The notes below the pieces were generated by a model, which was given only the letters and a program-made list of their open reading frames with translations, was not told the DNA's origin and made no database searches. From positions 3,968,001 to 4,032,000 of the forward strand of contig NZ_JARUBN010000001.1 of assembly GCF_029626265.1 (NCBI RefSeq): 64,000 bases of DNA. The letters run 5' to 3'. Positions within the stretch are counted from its first letter, which is position 1; every line of letters starts with the position of its first letter. The stretch is from Micromonospora sp. WMMD1102. Lineage in GTDB: Bacteria > Actinomycetota > Actinomycetes > Mycobacteriales > Micromonosporaceae. The position numbers were made by a program, and so were the translations under genes. Below, piece by piece: positions 52,178 to 61,004 of the stretch.

Positions 52178-52285
52178 GCACTGCGCCGGTGCCACGTCGA
52201 CCCCGCCCGCCGGGTCGTCCGGAGCGGCGATCCGCCGGGGGCGACAGTCGCGGATTTTCGGTACCTGTGCTGTCGACCATGGGAG

Positions 52286-52310
52286 CGGTCGAGCCTCGTC
52301 AGCTCGACCG
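52286..52310 (+). terminator. hairpin after the reductase gene
   Basis: CGGTCGAGC (52286-52294) pairs with GCTCGACCG (52302-52310) over 9 bp with a seven-base loop. Outer G-C and G-T pairs can extend the stem to about 14. Confidence 0.7.
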
Positions 52311-52384
52311 TCTCCGACCGCCCGGTCGCCGGCTTCTCCCACCTGCGCGAATCCGATCCGCCCGCCCCTTCGACCGCACGTGGG

Positions 52385-52438
52385 TTTCCGGAGCATTTCC
52401 GGAACTTGTTGACACTGTGGCCGGGCGGTATCGATACT
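52385..52438 (+). promoter_or_regulatory. xylanase promoter with upstream direct repeats
   Basis: TTGACA at 52409-52414 and GATACT at 52433-52438 form a near-consensus promoter with an 18-bp spacer. Two TTTCCGGA copies (52385-52392 and 52396-52403, 11-bp period) lie directly upstream of the -35. A perfect GTATCGATAC palindrome (52428-52437) overlaps the -10. Activator and repressor sites around one promoter would fit substrate-induced xylanase expression. Confidence 0.6.
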
Positions 52439-52497
52439 GACCGTTCCGGGGGTATACACAGACATCGATTACATGCGTCGTGCGTCAGGGAGGGCCC

Positions 52498-54024
52498 GTG
52501 AACAGCAGCCTGGGACAACGTAAGAAAGTCGCGAAGATAGCTCTGCCGACGGCGGTGTTGGTGCTGGTAGGAAGCGCTGTGACGGTCCAGTCCATCAACC
52601 CGGCCGCCGCGGCCGAGACCACGCTGCGGGCCGCGGCCGCCAAGGCCGGGCTCTTCTTCGGCGTCGCGGCAAACCCCAACCGGCTCTACCCGATCGTCGG
52701 CCAGGAGTTCAGCCAGCTGACTCCCGAGAACGCCATGAAGCCGGACGCGATCGCCACGTCGAGCGGTGGGCTGCAGAACACCGGCAGCGCGGACCAGTTG
52801 GTCAACCACGCCCAGAGCAACAACATGCTGGTCAAGGGCCACACGTTGGTGTGGCACTCACAGGCCGGGCAGTTGCAGGGCGCCAGCCAGGGGACACTGA
52901 ACAACTTCATCGGCAACGCCATCAACCGCTGGGGCAGCAGGATCGCGTACTGGGACGTCGTCAACGAGGCGCTGGAGGACAACAACACCGGCCGGCGCCG
53001 GAACCAGTGGCCGCACACCATGAACCGGGACGCGAACGGCGACGGTGACTTCTTCGACTCCGGCGACACCGACGTCATCCGCGACTCGTTCATCCGGGCC
53101 AGGCAGGTCGTGCAGGCCGGCGGATTCACCACCAAGCTCTGCATCAACGACTACGACGTCGAGGGCCTGACGGTCCAGGGCGGCACCCAGAACCGCAAGG
53201 CCAACGCGCTGTACGACATCGTCCGCAACTACCGGCAGTACATCGACTGCGTCGGGTTCCAGGCACACTTCAACGACAACCCGAACAGCATCATCAGCAA
53301 CGACCTACAGGCGAACATCCAGCGCTTCGCCGACCTCGGCGTCGAGGTGCACATCAGCGAGCTGGACATCGACGACGACCTGAGCAACAACGACATCGGC
53401 GCGGGCCAGGCGGAGAACTACCGCAAGGTCGTCCGGGCCTGCCTGAACGTCGCGAAGTGCACCGGCATCACCGTCTGGGGCATCTCCGACAGCGAGTCGT
53501 GGCGCTCCTCCGAGCGGGGTCTGCTGTTCACCGGCGGCAACGGCAGCTACCAGAAGAAGGCCGCCTACAACGCCGTGCTCGACGAGCTGAACAGGGGCCG
53601 TACCACCACCCCGCCGACGACCACGCCGCCGGTGACGCCGTCCGTCCCGCCGACCACCCCGCCGGTCGACCCGACCACCCCGCCGGTCGACCCGACCACT
53701 CCGGCGCCGACGACCACCCCGCCGAACCCGACCACCGGGTGCACCGCCACGGTCTCGCTGAACTCCTGGACCGGCGGCTTCGTCGCGACCGTGCGGGTCA
53801 CCGCCGGCAACGCGCGGATCAACGGGTGGAGCGTCCAGCTCACCCTGCCGTCCGGGGCCACCGTGACAAACGCCTGGAACGCGAACCGCAGCGGCACCAG
53901 CGGCACGGTGCAGTTCAGCAACGTCAGCTACAACGGCTCGGTGAACGCCGGCCAGTCCACCGAGTTCGGCTTCCAGGGCACCGGAACGGCGACCGGAGTG
54001 AGCCCGGTCTGCACCGCCAGCTGA
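52498..54024 (+). CDS. secreted endo-1,4-beta-xylanase, GH10 with CBM2
   Basis: A 508-residue extracellular hydrolase that cuts xylan. A signal peptide covers residues 1-38. The GH10 barrel spans ~40-370 with acid/base Glu157 in YWDVVNEAL and nucleophile Glu288 in EVHISELDI; HTLVWH and TPENAMK are also diagnostic. A Pro/Thr linker (PTTTPPV repeats) leads to a family 2 carbohydrate-binding module (residues ~405-508) with a terminal disulfide and the NGWSVQLTLPSG motif. GTG 52498 has a GGGAGG site. It stands alone, with its own promoter. Confidence 0.95.
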   Translation: MNSSLGQRKKVAKIALPTAVLVLVGSAVTVQSINPAAAAETTLRAAAAKAGLFFGVAANPNRLYPIVGQEFSQLTPENAMKPDAIATSSGGLQNTGSADQLVNHAQSNNMLVKGHTLVWHSQAGQLQGASQGTLNNFIGNAINRWGSRIAYWDVVNEALEDNNTGRRRNQWPHTMNRDANGDGDFFDSGDTDVIRDSFIRARQVVQAGGFTTKLCINDYDVEGLTVQGGTQNRKANALYDIVRNYRQYIDCVGFQAHFNDNPNSIISNDLQANIQRFADLGVEVHISELDIDDDLSNNDIGAGQAENYRKVVRACLNVAKCTGITVWGISDSESWRSSERGLLFTGGNGSYQKKAAYNAVLDELNRGRTTTPPTTTPPVTPSVPPTTPPVDPTTPPVDPTTPAPTTTPPNPTTGCTATVSLNSWTGGFVATVRVTAGNARINGWSVQLTLPSGATVTNAWNANRSGTSGTVQFSNVSYNGSVNAGQSTEFGFQGTGTATGVSPVCTAS

Positions 54025-54081
54025 GCGCCACCTGTCCTGGACGGGCGATCCCACGCCCGTCCAGGACGCCCGCCCGGGTCG

Positions 54082-54759
54082 CCGGAACCCCACCGCGCGG
54101 ACACGTTCAAGCTGTCGACCGATCCGCAGTTCGTCGCCAAGGTCGTCGACGTGGTCGGCCTGTACCACAACCCGCCGGAGCGGGCGGTGGTGCTGTGCGT
54201 GGACGAGAAGTCCCAGATCCAGGCGTTGGACCGGTCCCAGCCGATACTGCCGATGATGCCGGGCATGCCGGAGCGGCGTACGCACGACTACCACCGGCAC
54301 GGCATCACCAGCCTGTTCGCCGCGTTCAACATCGCCGACGGCACCGTCATCAGTGAACTGCACCGGCAGCACCGTGCCACCGAGTTCCGCACGTTCCTGA
54401 CCACGATCGACAAGACCGTGCCCGCCGACCTCGACATCCACCTGATCTGCGACAACTACGGCACCCACAAGACCCCGGCCGTCCGGGCCTGGCTGGCCCG
54501 CCATCCCCGCTTCCACATGCACTTCACCCCGACCGGCTCGTCCTGGATCAACCAGGTCGAACGCTGGTTCGGCTACCTCACCGAGCAGAAGATCCGCCGC
54601 GGCGCCCACAAGAGCGTCCGGTCCCTCGAGGCCGATATCCGGGCGTGGATCGCCGCCTGGAACAGCAACCCACGCCCGTTCATCTGGACCAAGACCGCCG
54701 AGGAAATCCTCGAATCACTCGCCCGATTTTGTAGGCGAATTTCCGGCGCAGCACACTAG
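54082..54759 (+). mobile_element. IS630-family transposase remnant
   Basis: From about 54082 the frame gives the C-terminal ~225 residues of an IS630-type transposase. It starts at HRADTFKLSTDPQFVAKV and runs through all three catalytic acids: Asp in VVLCVDEKSQIQALDRSQP, Asp in LICDNYGTHK and Glu in SSWINQVERWFGYL. The stop is at 54757-54759. The N-terminal helix-turn-helix half and the left end are missing, so it is a 5'-deleted, inactive copy. The TAG stop overlaps the GTG of the next gene, and no inverted terminal repeat is seen there. The element therefore ends at a deletion junction with the peptide-type ABC operon. Confidence 0.88.
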
Positions 54760-55694
54760 TGCGCCGCACACTCATCCTGATCCCGCTGCTGCTGGGCGTC
54801 ATCCTCTTCGTCTTCCTCGTGATGCGGTTCTCGGACAACAAGCCCGAGTACGCCTACTTCCAGGGTGCCAACCCGACCCCCGAGCAACTGCACCAGTTCC
54901 GGGTCGAGAACGGCCTGCTCGATCCGCTGCCGGTGCGCTACCTGCGGTTCGTCGGCGACCTGCTGCACGGCGACCTCGGCACCAGCGTGCTGACCAAGGC
55001 CCCGGTGCTCGACTCGGTGCTCACCGCCCTGCCACTGACCCTGCAACTGACCTTCCTCGGACTGGCCGTCGCCATCGTCCTGTCACTGGTCCTCGGCGTC
55101 ACCGCGGCGATCTTCCGGGACCGCTGGCCGGACCAGCTCATCCGGCTCGTCTCACTGGTCGGCGTCGCCGCGCCGGCGTTCTGGCTGGCCCTGCTGATGA
55201 TCCAGTGGCTGGCCGTCGACCGGGGCTGGTTTCCCACCAGCGGCTACATCAACCCCGCCGACTCGTTCACCGGATGGCTACGCTCGCTCACCCTGCCGGC
55301 GCTCTCCCTGTCCCTGCCGGTCGCCGCCCAGCTCACCCGGATCATCCGCACCTCGATGGTCGAGGAACTCGACAAGGACTACGTACGCACCGCGATCGGC
55401 AGCGGGTTGCCGCCGATCGTGGTGATCGGCCGCAACGTCCTGCGCAACGCGCTGATCAATCCGCTGACCGTACTCGGCCTGCGGGTCGGCTACCTGCTCG
55501 GCGGCGCGGTGGTCATCGAGACCATCTACTCGCTGCCCGGGATGGGCTACCTGATGATCAACGCTGTCCGGGACGGTGACCCGGCCGTCGTACAGGGCGT
55601 GGTGCTCACCATCGCCACCGGCTTCGTGCTGGTGAACCTGGCCGTCGACCTCCTCTACCTGCTGGTCAACCCCCGAATCAGGAGCGCCGCGTGA
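54759..55694 (+). CDS. oligopeptide/opine-type ABC permease (DppB-like), N-terminus at IS junction
   Basis: A 311-residue permease with six helices and the DppB layout. It opens RRTLILIPLLLGVILFVFLVMRF, has the GDLGTSVLTKAPV loop and the EAA-like DYVRTAIGSGLPPIVVIGRNVLRNAL. It starts at a GTG that overlaps the transposase stop. Relatives usually have several residues more before the RRT motif, so the true start and promoter may be lost. Expression could come from read-through of the IS frame. It is the first gene of a four-gene run that lacks a binding protein. Confidence 0.82.
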   Translation: MRRTLILIPLLLGVILFVFLVMRFSDNKPEYAYFQGANPTPEQLHQFRVENGLLDPLPVRYLRFVGDLLHGDLGTSVLTKAPVLDSVLTALPLTLQLTFLGLAVAIVLSLVLGVTAAIFRDRWPDQLIRLVSLVGVAAPAFWLALLMIQWLAVDRGWFPTSGYINPADSFTGWLRSLTLPALSLSLPVAAQLTRIIRTSMVEELDKDYVRTAIGSGLPPIVVIGRNVLRNALINPLTVLGLRVGYLLGGAVVIETIYSLPGMGYLMINAVRDGDPAVVQGVVLTIATGFVLVNLAVDLLYLLVNPRIRSAA

Positions 55695-57775
55695 CACCCG
55701 ACGACACGACCGAGGCGGCAGCCGGCGGCGGGCCGGCCGGCACCGGGCTCGACACCCGCCCGCGCGGGATGCGTCCCGGACTGGCGAGCCGACTGTCCCG
55801 GCCCGGCATCCGGTTCCGCAGACTCGGGCTGCCCTCGTGGATCTCCGTCGCGGTGCTGTCCGCGATCGCCCTCGCCGCGCTCCTCGCACCGCTGATCGCG
55901 CCGCACTCCCCGTACGTGCAGGAGATCCCCGGCGGCGGCCCGAGCGCGACGCACTGGATGGGCCTGGACAGCGCCAACCGGGACATCCTCACCCGGCTGC
56001 TCCACGGTGCACGCTGGTCACTGCTGATCGGCCTCGGCGCGACCGCCATCGCACTTGCCGTCGGGGCGGTGGTCGGCGCGGTCGCGGCCACCTCCCGCCG
56101 GGCCGTCGACGAGGCGCTGATGCGCGGGCTCGACGTCGTGATGGCGTTCCCCGGAATCGCCCTCGCCGCCGTCCTGGTCGCCGTCTTCGGCGGCGGCATC
56201 GGCGTACTGGTGCTGGCCATCGCGTTCCTCTACGTGCCGTCGGTGGCCCGGGTGGTCCGCGCCAACGTGCTGGCCCAGTACGGCGAGGACTACGTGGCCG
56301 CCGAACGGGTCATCGGGGCCCGCACGCCACACATCCTGGTCAGACACGTCGCCGTCAACTGCGCCGCGCCGATCCTGGTCTTCTGCACCGTGATGGTGGC
56401 CGACGCGATCGTCTTCGAGGCGTCCCTGTCGTTCATCGGCGCCGGAGTACGCCCACCCGCCCCCTCCTGGGGCAGCGTCATCGCCGACGGCCGCAACATG
56501 GTGCTGCTCGGCGGCTGGTGGGCCACCGTCTTTCCCGGGCTGCTGATCCTGGTGACGGTCCTGGCGTTGAACATCCTCGCCGAGGGGGTCTCGGACGCCT
56601 GGGCCGCGCCGGCCGGCAGGCAGGCCGAACCGGTCCGCCGAAGCGAGGACGTGGACGCGCTGGAGCAGGCCCGGCCCGGCTCCAGAGAGGTCACCCCGCT
56701 GCCCGGCCTCGCCGCGGCGGCCCGCCGGATCGCCGAACGCGCCCGCCCGCTGCCGCAGGGCGAGCCGATCCTGCGGGTCAGTGGACTGGCTGTCGGCTTC
56801 GACGGCCGACACGACGACGTGGACATCGTGGCCGGCATCTCCTTCGACGTACGCCCGGGCGAGGTGCTCGGCCTGGTCGGCGAGTCCGGCTGCGGCAAGT
56901 CGTTGACCGCGCTGACCGTCATGGGGCTCCAGCCGCGCGGCGCCCGGGTCCGGGGCGAGATCCGCTTCGGCGGTCAGGACCTGCTCGCCCTCTCCCCGGC
57001 CGGCCGGCGCCGGCTGCTCGGGCACGACATGGCGATGATCTACCAGGACGCCCTCTCCTCGCTGAACCCGGCGATGACCATCCGGGCCCAGTTGAAGCAG
57101 ATCGTCCGGCGGGGCGGTCGGCGCACCCCTGTCGAGCTGCTGGAGCTGGTCGGGCTCGATCCGGCCCGTACGCTCTCCGCCTATCCGCACGAGCTCTCCG
57201 GTGGCCAGCGGCAACGGGTCCTCATCGCGATGGCGCTCTCCCGCGACCCACGGCTGATCATCGCCGACGAGCCGACCACCGCGCTGGACGTGACCGTGCA
57301 GGCGCAGGTGATCCAGCTCCTGCTCCGACTGCGTGCGGAACTCGGCTTCGCCCTGATCCTCGTCTCGCACGACCTCGCCCTGGTCGCCGACGTCACCGAC
57401 CGGGTGGTGGTGATGTACGGCGGCCAGATCGTCGAGAGTGGCGTCACCGCCACACTCGTCGGCGCGCCCGCGCACCACTACGCCCGGGGACTGCTCGGCT
57501 CGGTGCTGTCGCTGGAGACCGGTGCCGATCGGCTGACCCAGATCCGTGGTGTGGTCCCGTCCCCGGCGGACTTCCCCGCCGGGTGCCGGTTCGCCGACCG
57601 CTGCCCGATGGCCACCGAGGTCTGCCGGGTCGAGCCGCCCCGGCTGGTCGGCGCCGTGGAACACGCGGTCGCCTGCCACCATCCGGCGCTGGAGATCCCG
57701 CCGCCCCCCGACGTGGGCCACGAATCCCAGGGCGCCGCCGTGCCCGCACCGACCAGCCGGGCGGAGGCCCGATGA
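55691..57775 (+). CDS. DppC-DppD fusion: ABC permease plus ATPase
   Basis: A 694-residue protein. Residues 1-310 are a DppC-like permease: N-terminal cytoplasmic arm, LSAIALAALLAPLIAPHSPY, EAA-like DYVAAERVIGARTPHILVRHV and FEASLSFIGAGVRPPAPSWG. After a linker, residues ~355-694 are a DppD-like ATPase with Walker A VGESGCGKS, signature LSGGQRQRV, Walker B LIIADEP and the C-terminal oligopeptide-type Cys region (CRFADRCPMATEVC). Such one-chain permease-ATPase proteins occur in actinomycetes. The GTG overlaps the DppB stop. Confidence 0.9.
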   Translation: MTPDDTTEAAAGGGPAGTGLDTRPRGMRPGLASRLSRPGIRFRRLGLPSWISVAVLSAIALAALLAPLIAPHSPYVQEIPGGGPSATHWMGLDSANRDILTRLLHGARWSLLIGLGATAIALAVGAVVGAVAATSRRAVDEALMRGLDVVMAFPGIALAAVLVAVFGGGIGVLVLAIAFLYVPSVARVVRANVLAQYGEDYVAAERVIGARTPHILVRHVAVNCAAPILVFCTVMVADAIVFEASLSFIGAGVRPPAPSWGSVIADGRNMVLLGGWWATVFPGLLILVTVLALNILAEGVSDAWAAPAGRQAEPVRRSEDVDALEQARPGSREVTPLPGLAAAARRIAERARPLPQGEPILRVSGLAVGFDGRHDDVDIVAGISFDVRPGEVLGLVGESGCGKSLTALTVMGLQPRGARVRGEIRFGGQDLLALSPAGRRRLLGHDMAMIYQDALSSLNPAMTIRAQLKQIVRRGGRRTPVELLELVGLDPARTLSAYPHELSGGQRQRVLIAMALSRDPRLIIADEPTTALDVTVQAQVIQLLLRLRAELGFALILVSHDLALVADVTDRVVVMYGGQIVESGVTATLVGAPAHHYARGLLGSVLSLETGADRLTQIRGVVPSPADFPAGCRFADRCPMATEVCRVEPPRLVGAVEHAVACHHPALEIPPPPDVGHESQGAAVPAPTSRAEAR

Positions 57776-58797
57776 GCGCGCCACACCCCGCCGCCCTGGT
57801 GGAACTCGCGGACGTGCACGTCGAACACCGGGCCCGCTCCGGCGGGCTGTTCCGGCGTGAGCGCGTCCACGCGCTCACCGGGGTGGAACTCCGGGTCGCG
57901 ACCGGCGAAACCGTCGGGGTGGTGGGCGAGTCCGGCTGCGGCAAGTCCACCCTGGCGAAGGTCGTGGTCGGGCTCCAGCCGCCGACCTCCGGCACGGTGC
58001 GGTTCGCCGGCCAGGACCTCTGGTCGATGCCGCCCTCGGCCCGGTTGTCGGCGGTCGGCGCGAGCACCGGGATGATCTTCCAGGATCCGTCGACCGCGCT
58101 CAACCGGCGGTTGCCGATCCGACAGGTGCTCCGCGACCCGCTCGACGTGCACCGGCGGGGCACGCCGCGGGCACGGGAGGAGCGGGTACGGGAGCTGCTC
58201 GACCTGGTGGGCCTGCCGGCCAGCGTGGCGAACCTGCTGCCCAGCCAGGTCTCCGGCGGGCAGCGGCAGCGGGTGGCGATCGCCCGGGCCCTGGCGCTGC
58301 GCCCCCGGCTGCTGGTCGCCGACGAGCCGACCAGCGCGCTCGACGTTTCGGTACGGGCCCAGATCCTGAACCTGCTGCTCGACCTCAAGGAGCAGCTGAA
58401 CCTGGCGATGATCTTCGTCTCGCACGACATCCAGACGGTACGCCGGATGAGCGATCGAGTAGTGACGATGTACCTCGGCCGGATCGTCGAGCAACTCCCG
58501 GCCGGTTCGCTTCCGCACGGCGCCCGTCACCCGTACACCCGGGCACTCCTCTCCGCCACCCCGGGCCTGCTCGCCCCGATCGACCCGATCCCGCTGACCG
58601 GGCCGGTGCCGTCGGCGACCCGGCCGCCGAGCGGCTGCCCGTTCCGGACCCGGTGCTGGCGGGCCGACGACCGCTGCGCCGCCGAACTGCCGGCCGCCGA
58701 GGCCGGCGGGGACCGACACCTCTACCGCTGTCATCACCCGGTGCTCGACGGCACGACCGACCTCGAACTGATCAGCCAAGCCCAGGAGCGTCCATGA
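57772..58797 (+). CDS. oligopeptide-type ABC ATPase (DppF-like)
   Basis: A 341-residue ATPase. Walker A is VGESGCGKSTLAK, the signature VSGGQRQRVAIARAL and Walker B LLVADEPTSALD. The C-terminal oligopeptide domain has GCPFRTRCWRADDRC, a Cys cluster that in relatives binds an iron-sulfur cluster. It forms a heterodimer with the ATPase half of the preceding fusion protein. ATGA overlaps on both sides show coupled translation through to the DapA-family gene. Confidence 0.93.
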   Translation: MSAPHPAALVELADVHVEHRARSGGLFRRERVHALTGVELRVATGETVGVVGESGCGKSTLAKVVVGLQPPTSGTVRFAGQDLWSMPPSARLSAVGASTGMIFQDPSTALNRRLPIRQVLRDPLDVHRRGTPRAREERVRELLDLVGLPASVANLLPSQVSGGQRQRVAIARALALRPRLLVADEPTSALDVSVRAQILNLLLDLKEQLNLAMIFVSHDIQTVRRMSDRVVTMYLGRIVEQLPAGSLPHGARHPYTRALLSATPGLLAPIDPIPLTGPVPSATRPPSGCPFRTRCWRADDRCAAELPAAEAGGDRHLYRCHHPVLDGTTDLELISQAQERP

Positions 58798-59716
58798 CCA
58801 CCGTCCTCCCGTCCGGCGTCGTCCCCCCGGTGCTCCCCTCACCCCCGACCTCGAGGTGGACACCGGATCACTGACCCGGTTGGTGGACCACCTGATCCAG
58901 GGCGGCGTCGACGGGCTCTTCGTGCTCGGCTCGACGTCGGAGGTCGCCTACCTCCGGGACGCGGACCGTGGGATCGTGCTCGACACGGTGCTCGGACACG
59001 TCGCCGGCCAGGTGCCGGTCCTGGCCGGTGCCATCGACATGACCACGCCCCGGGTCCTCGACCACGCGCGGGCGGCGGTCGAGGCCGGCGCGTACGGGCT
59101 GGTCGTGACCGCCCCCTTCTACACGCGTACCCACCCCGCCGAGATCGTGCTGCACTTCCGGACGGTGGCCGACCGGACCGGGGTCCCGGTGTACGCGTAC
59201 GACCTGCCGGTGTCGGTACACCGAAAACTCGGCGCCGACCTGCTACTGGAACTGGCGGCCGAGGGCACCCTCGCCGGGGTCAAGGACTCCAGTGGCGACG
59301 ACGGGGGGCTGCGGGACGTGATCCTGCGCCGTCGGGACCAGGACCTCACCGCCTTCGCCGTGTTCACCGGCTCGGAGCTGACCGTCGACTCGGCACTCTG
59401 GATGGGAGCCGACGGGGTCGTACCGGGGCTGGGCAACGTCGACCCGCACGGCTACGTACGCCTCTACCAGGCCGCGGCGCGCGGCGACTGGGCGACCGCC
59501 CGGACCGAGCAGGAACGGCTGTTCCGCCTCTTCCGGCTGGTGAACGTCGGCGGCCCGCGGATGGGACAGAACTCCTCGGCGATCGGCGCCTTCAAGGCAG
59601 CCCTGCACCTGCGCGGGATCATCGCCCACCCGGCCACCGCGCTGCCGCAGCTTCCGCTGGACACCACGGAGATCGCCCGGGTCGGCAGGCACCTGACCGA
59701 CGCGGCCCTGCGCTGA
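58794..59716 (+). pseudogene. dihydrodipicolinate synthase/N-acetylneuraminate lyase-family gene with frameshift
   Basis: The ATG at 58794 overlaps the DppF stop and starts MTTVLPSGVVPPVLP, the normal family N-terminus. The frame then fails near 58835-58840; restoring one base gives VLPLTPDLEVDTGSL and joins the long second frame. That frame (from about 58841, in-frame GTG 58856) encodes 286 residues with GVDGLFVLGSTSEVAYL, active-site Lys in GVKDSSGDD and Tyr in VYAYDLP. A one-base deletion in a C-run is the likely cause. A product started at GTG 58856 would lack the first barrel strand. The substrate is probably a keto-sugar acid. Confidence 0.75.
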
Positions 59717-59757
59717 TCCGGCATCAGGGTCGTGGACGTCCGGCGCAGCTCGCGTGT

Positions 59758-59787
59758 CCGGTAGTCCGCCGCAGAGCGGACTACCGG
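59758..59787 (+). terminator. terminator after the DapA-family gene
   Basis: CCGGTAGTCCGC (59758-59769) pairs with GCGGACTACCGG-type bases (59776-59787) over 12 bp around a six-base loop. A short GGGTTTT follows at 59797-59803. It closes the peptide-type ABC operon. Confidence 0.8.
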
Positions 59788-59816
59788 GAACCTCCGGGTT
59801 TTGAAATGTTTGTAGT

Positions 59817-61004
59817 GTGTCGGGGGTCGATGGGCGGGTACAGGCCGAGCGCGTGCTGGTGCGCGTGTTCGGGGCGGTCCGCCTCGCGCAGTACGCCGCG
59901 GCCGGGGTGGCCGCCGTCTCCACCGACCGGTCCGCCTACTCGCGACCGGAACTCGTGTTCGGCCTCTACGCCGTCGCCGCCGCCTGGTCCCTCGTGCTCT
60001 ACGGCGGCGCGCTGCGGGGTCGGCGCATCACCTGGATCGCCGTCGCCGCCGACGTCCTGCTGATCGGTGTCGCACTCGTCGTCGTCGGCCGGCTGACCGA
60101 GCCCGGCCACTCGATCGGGTGGGCGAACTGGACCGTCGCGCCGGCGAACGCGTCCGGCGTGCTCGCCGTCGTGTTCGGCCCGCGCTGGCTGGCCGTACCG
60201 TCGATCCTGCTGCTGTCCGGCTGCTACCTCGCCGGCGTCTGGCGGGACTTCGCCGCCGACTCCTCGCTGCTCGCCTCCGTGACCGGCAACATCGGCTCGC
60301 TGGTGCTGTTCACCGTCGCCGCCGGACTCGCGGCGACCTGGGTACGCGGATCGGCGCGGGCCGCGGACGAAGCCCACGCGTCCGCGCTGGCAGCCCAGCG
60401 CCAGGCGGCGGACGCGGCAGCCCGGATGGCGTCCGTGGAGGCCCGGGACTGGGAACGGCGGCGGCAGTACCGGAACCTGCACGACACGGTGCTGTCCACG
60501 TTGACCGTCGGCGCGATGGGACAGATCGACCTCAACACCGAGCAGTTCCGCGGCCAGTGCGAACGCGACGCGCGATACCTCCGTTCCCTGATCACCGGGT
60601 CGGACGACGCGGTCTCGACGGACCTCGGCAGCGGGCTCGGACGCGTCGTGCGCGACCTCGCGGCCCTCGGGCTGCGGATCGACCACAACTCGGCGGAACT
60701 TCCGGCGGGCGTGCCCGGCCACGTCACCGAGGCGCTGCTGGGCGCGACCCGGGAAGCGCTCAACAACGCCCGCAAGCACGCCGGCACCGGGCAGGCGTGG
60801 CTGACGTCCCGCGGCGACGGCGCCGGAGGGGTGCGGGTCACGGTCGTCGACCGGGGCGCCGGCTTCGTGCCCACGGCCGCACGCAGCGGGTACGGCCTGC
60901 TCGGCTCCATCCGGCACCGCGTGGTCGAGGCCGGCGGCCAGTGCGACATTGCCAGTACGCCCGGCGAGGGCACCACCGTGGAGATCACATGGAAACCGTT
61001 ATAA
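59817..61004 (+). CDS. sensor histidine kinase (NarL-associated type)
   Basis: A 395-residue membrane kinase. Five or six helices cover residues ~15-175, then a basic Ala-rich coiled coil and the box YRNLHDTVLSTLT with probable phospho-His222. The ATPase domain has EALNNARKHAG, DRGAGFVP and YGLLGSIRHRV. GTG 59817 is the first start after a TTGAAA/TAGTGT promoter-like stretch (59801-59818), which suggests a short or absent leader. It overlaps the regulator gene by 16 nt. The signal is unknown. Confidence 0.9.
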   Translation: MSGVDGRVQAERVLVRVFGAVRLAQYAAAGVAAVSTDRSAYSRPELVFGLYAVAAAWSLVLYGGALRGRRITWIAVAADVLLIGVALVVVGRLTEPGHSIGWANWTVAPANASGVLAVVFGPRWLAVPSILLLSGCYLAGVWRDFAADSSLLASVTGNIGSLVLFTVAAGLAATWVRGSARAADEAHASALAAQRQAADAAARMASVEARDWERRRQYRNLHDTVLSTLTVGAMGQIDLNTEQFRGQCERDARYLRSLITGSDDAVSTDLGSGLGRVVRDLAALGLRIDHNSAELPAGVPGHVTEALLGATREALNNARKHAGTGQAWLTSRGDGAGGVRVTVVDRGAGFVPTAARSGYGLLGSIRHRVVEAGGQCDIASTPGEGTTVEITWKPL

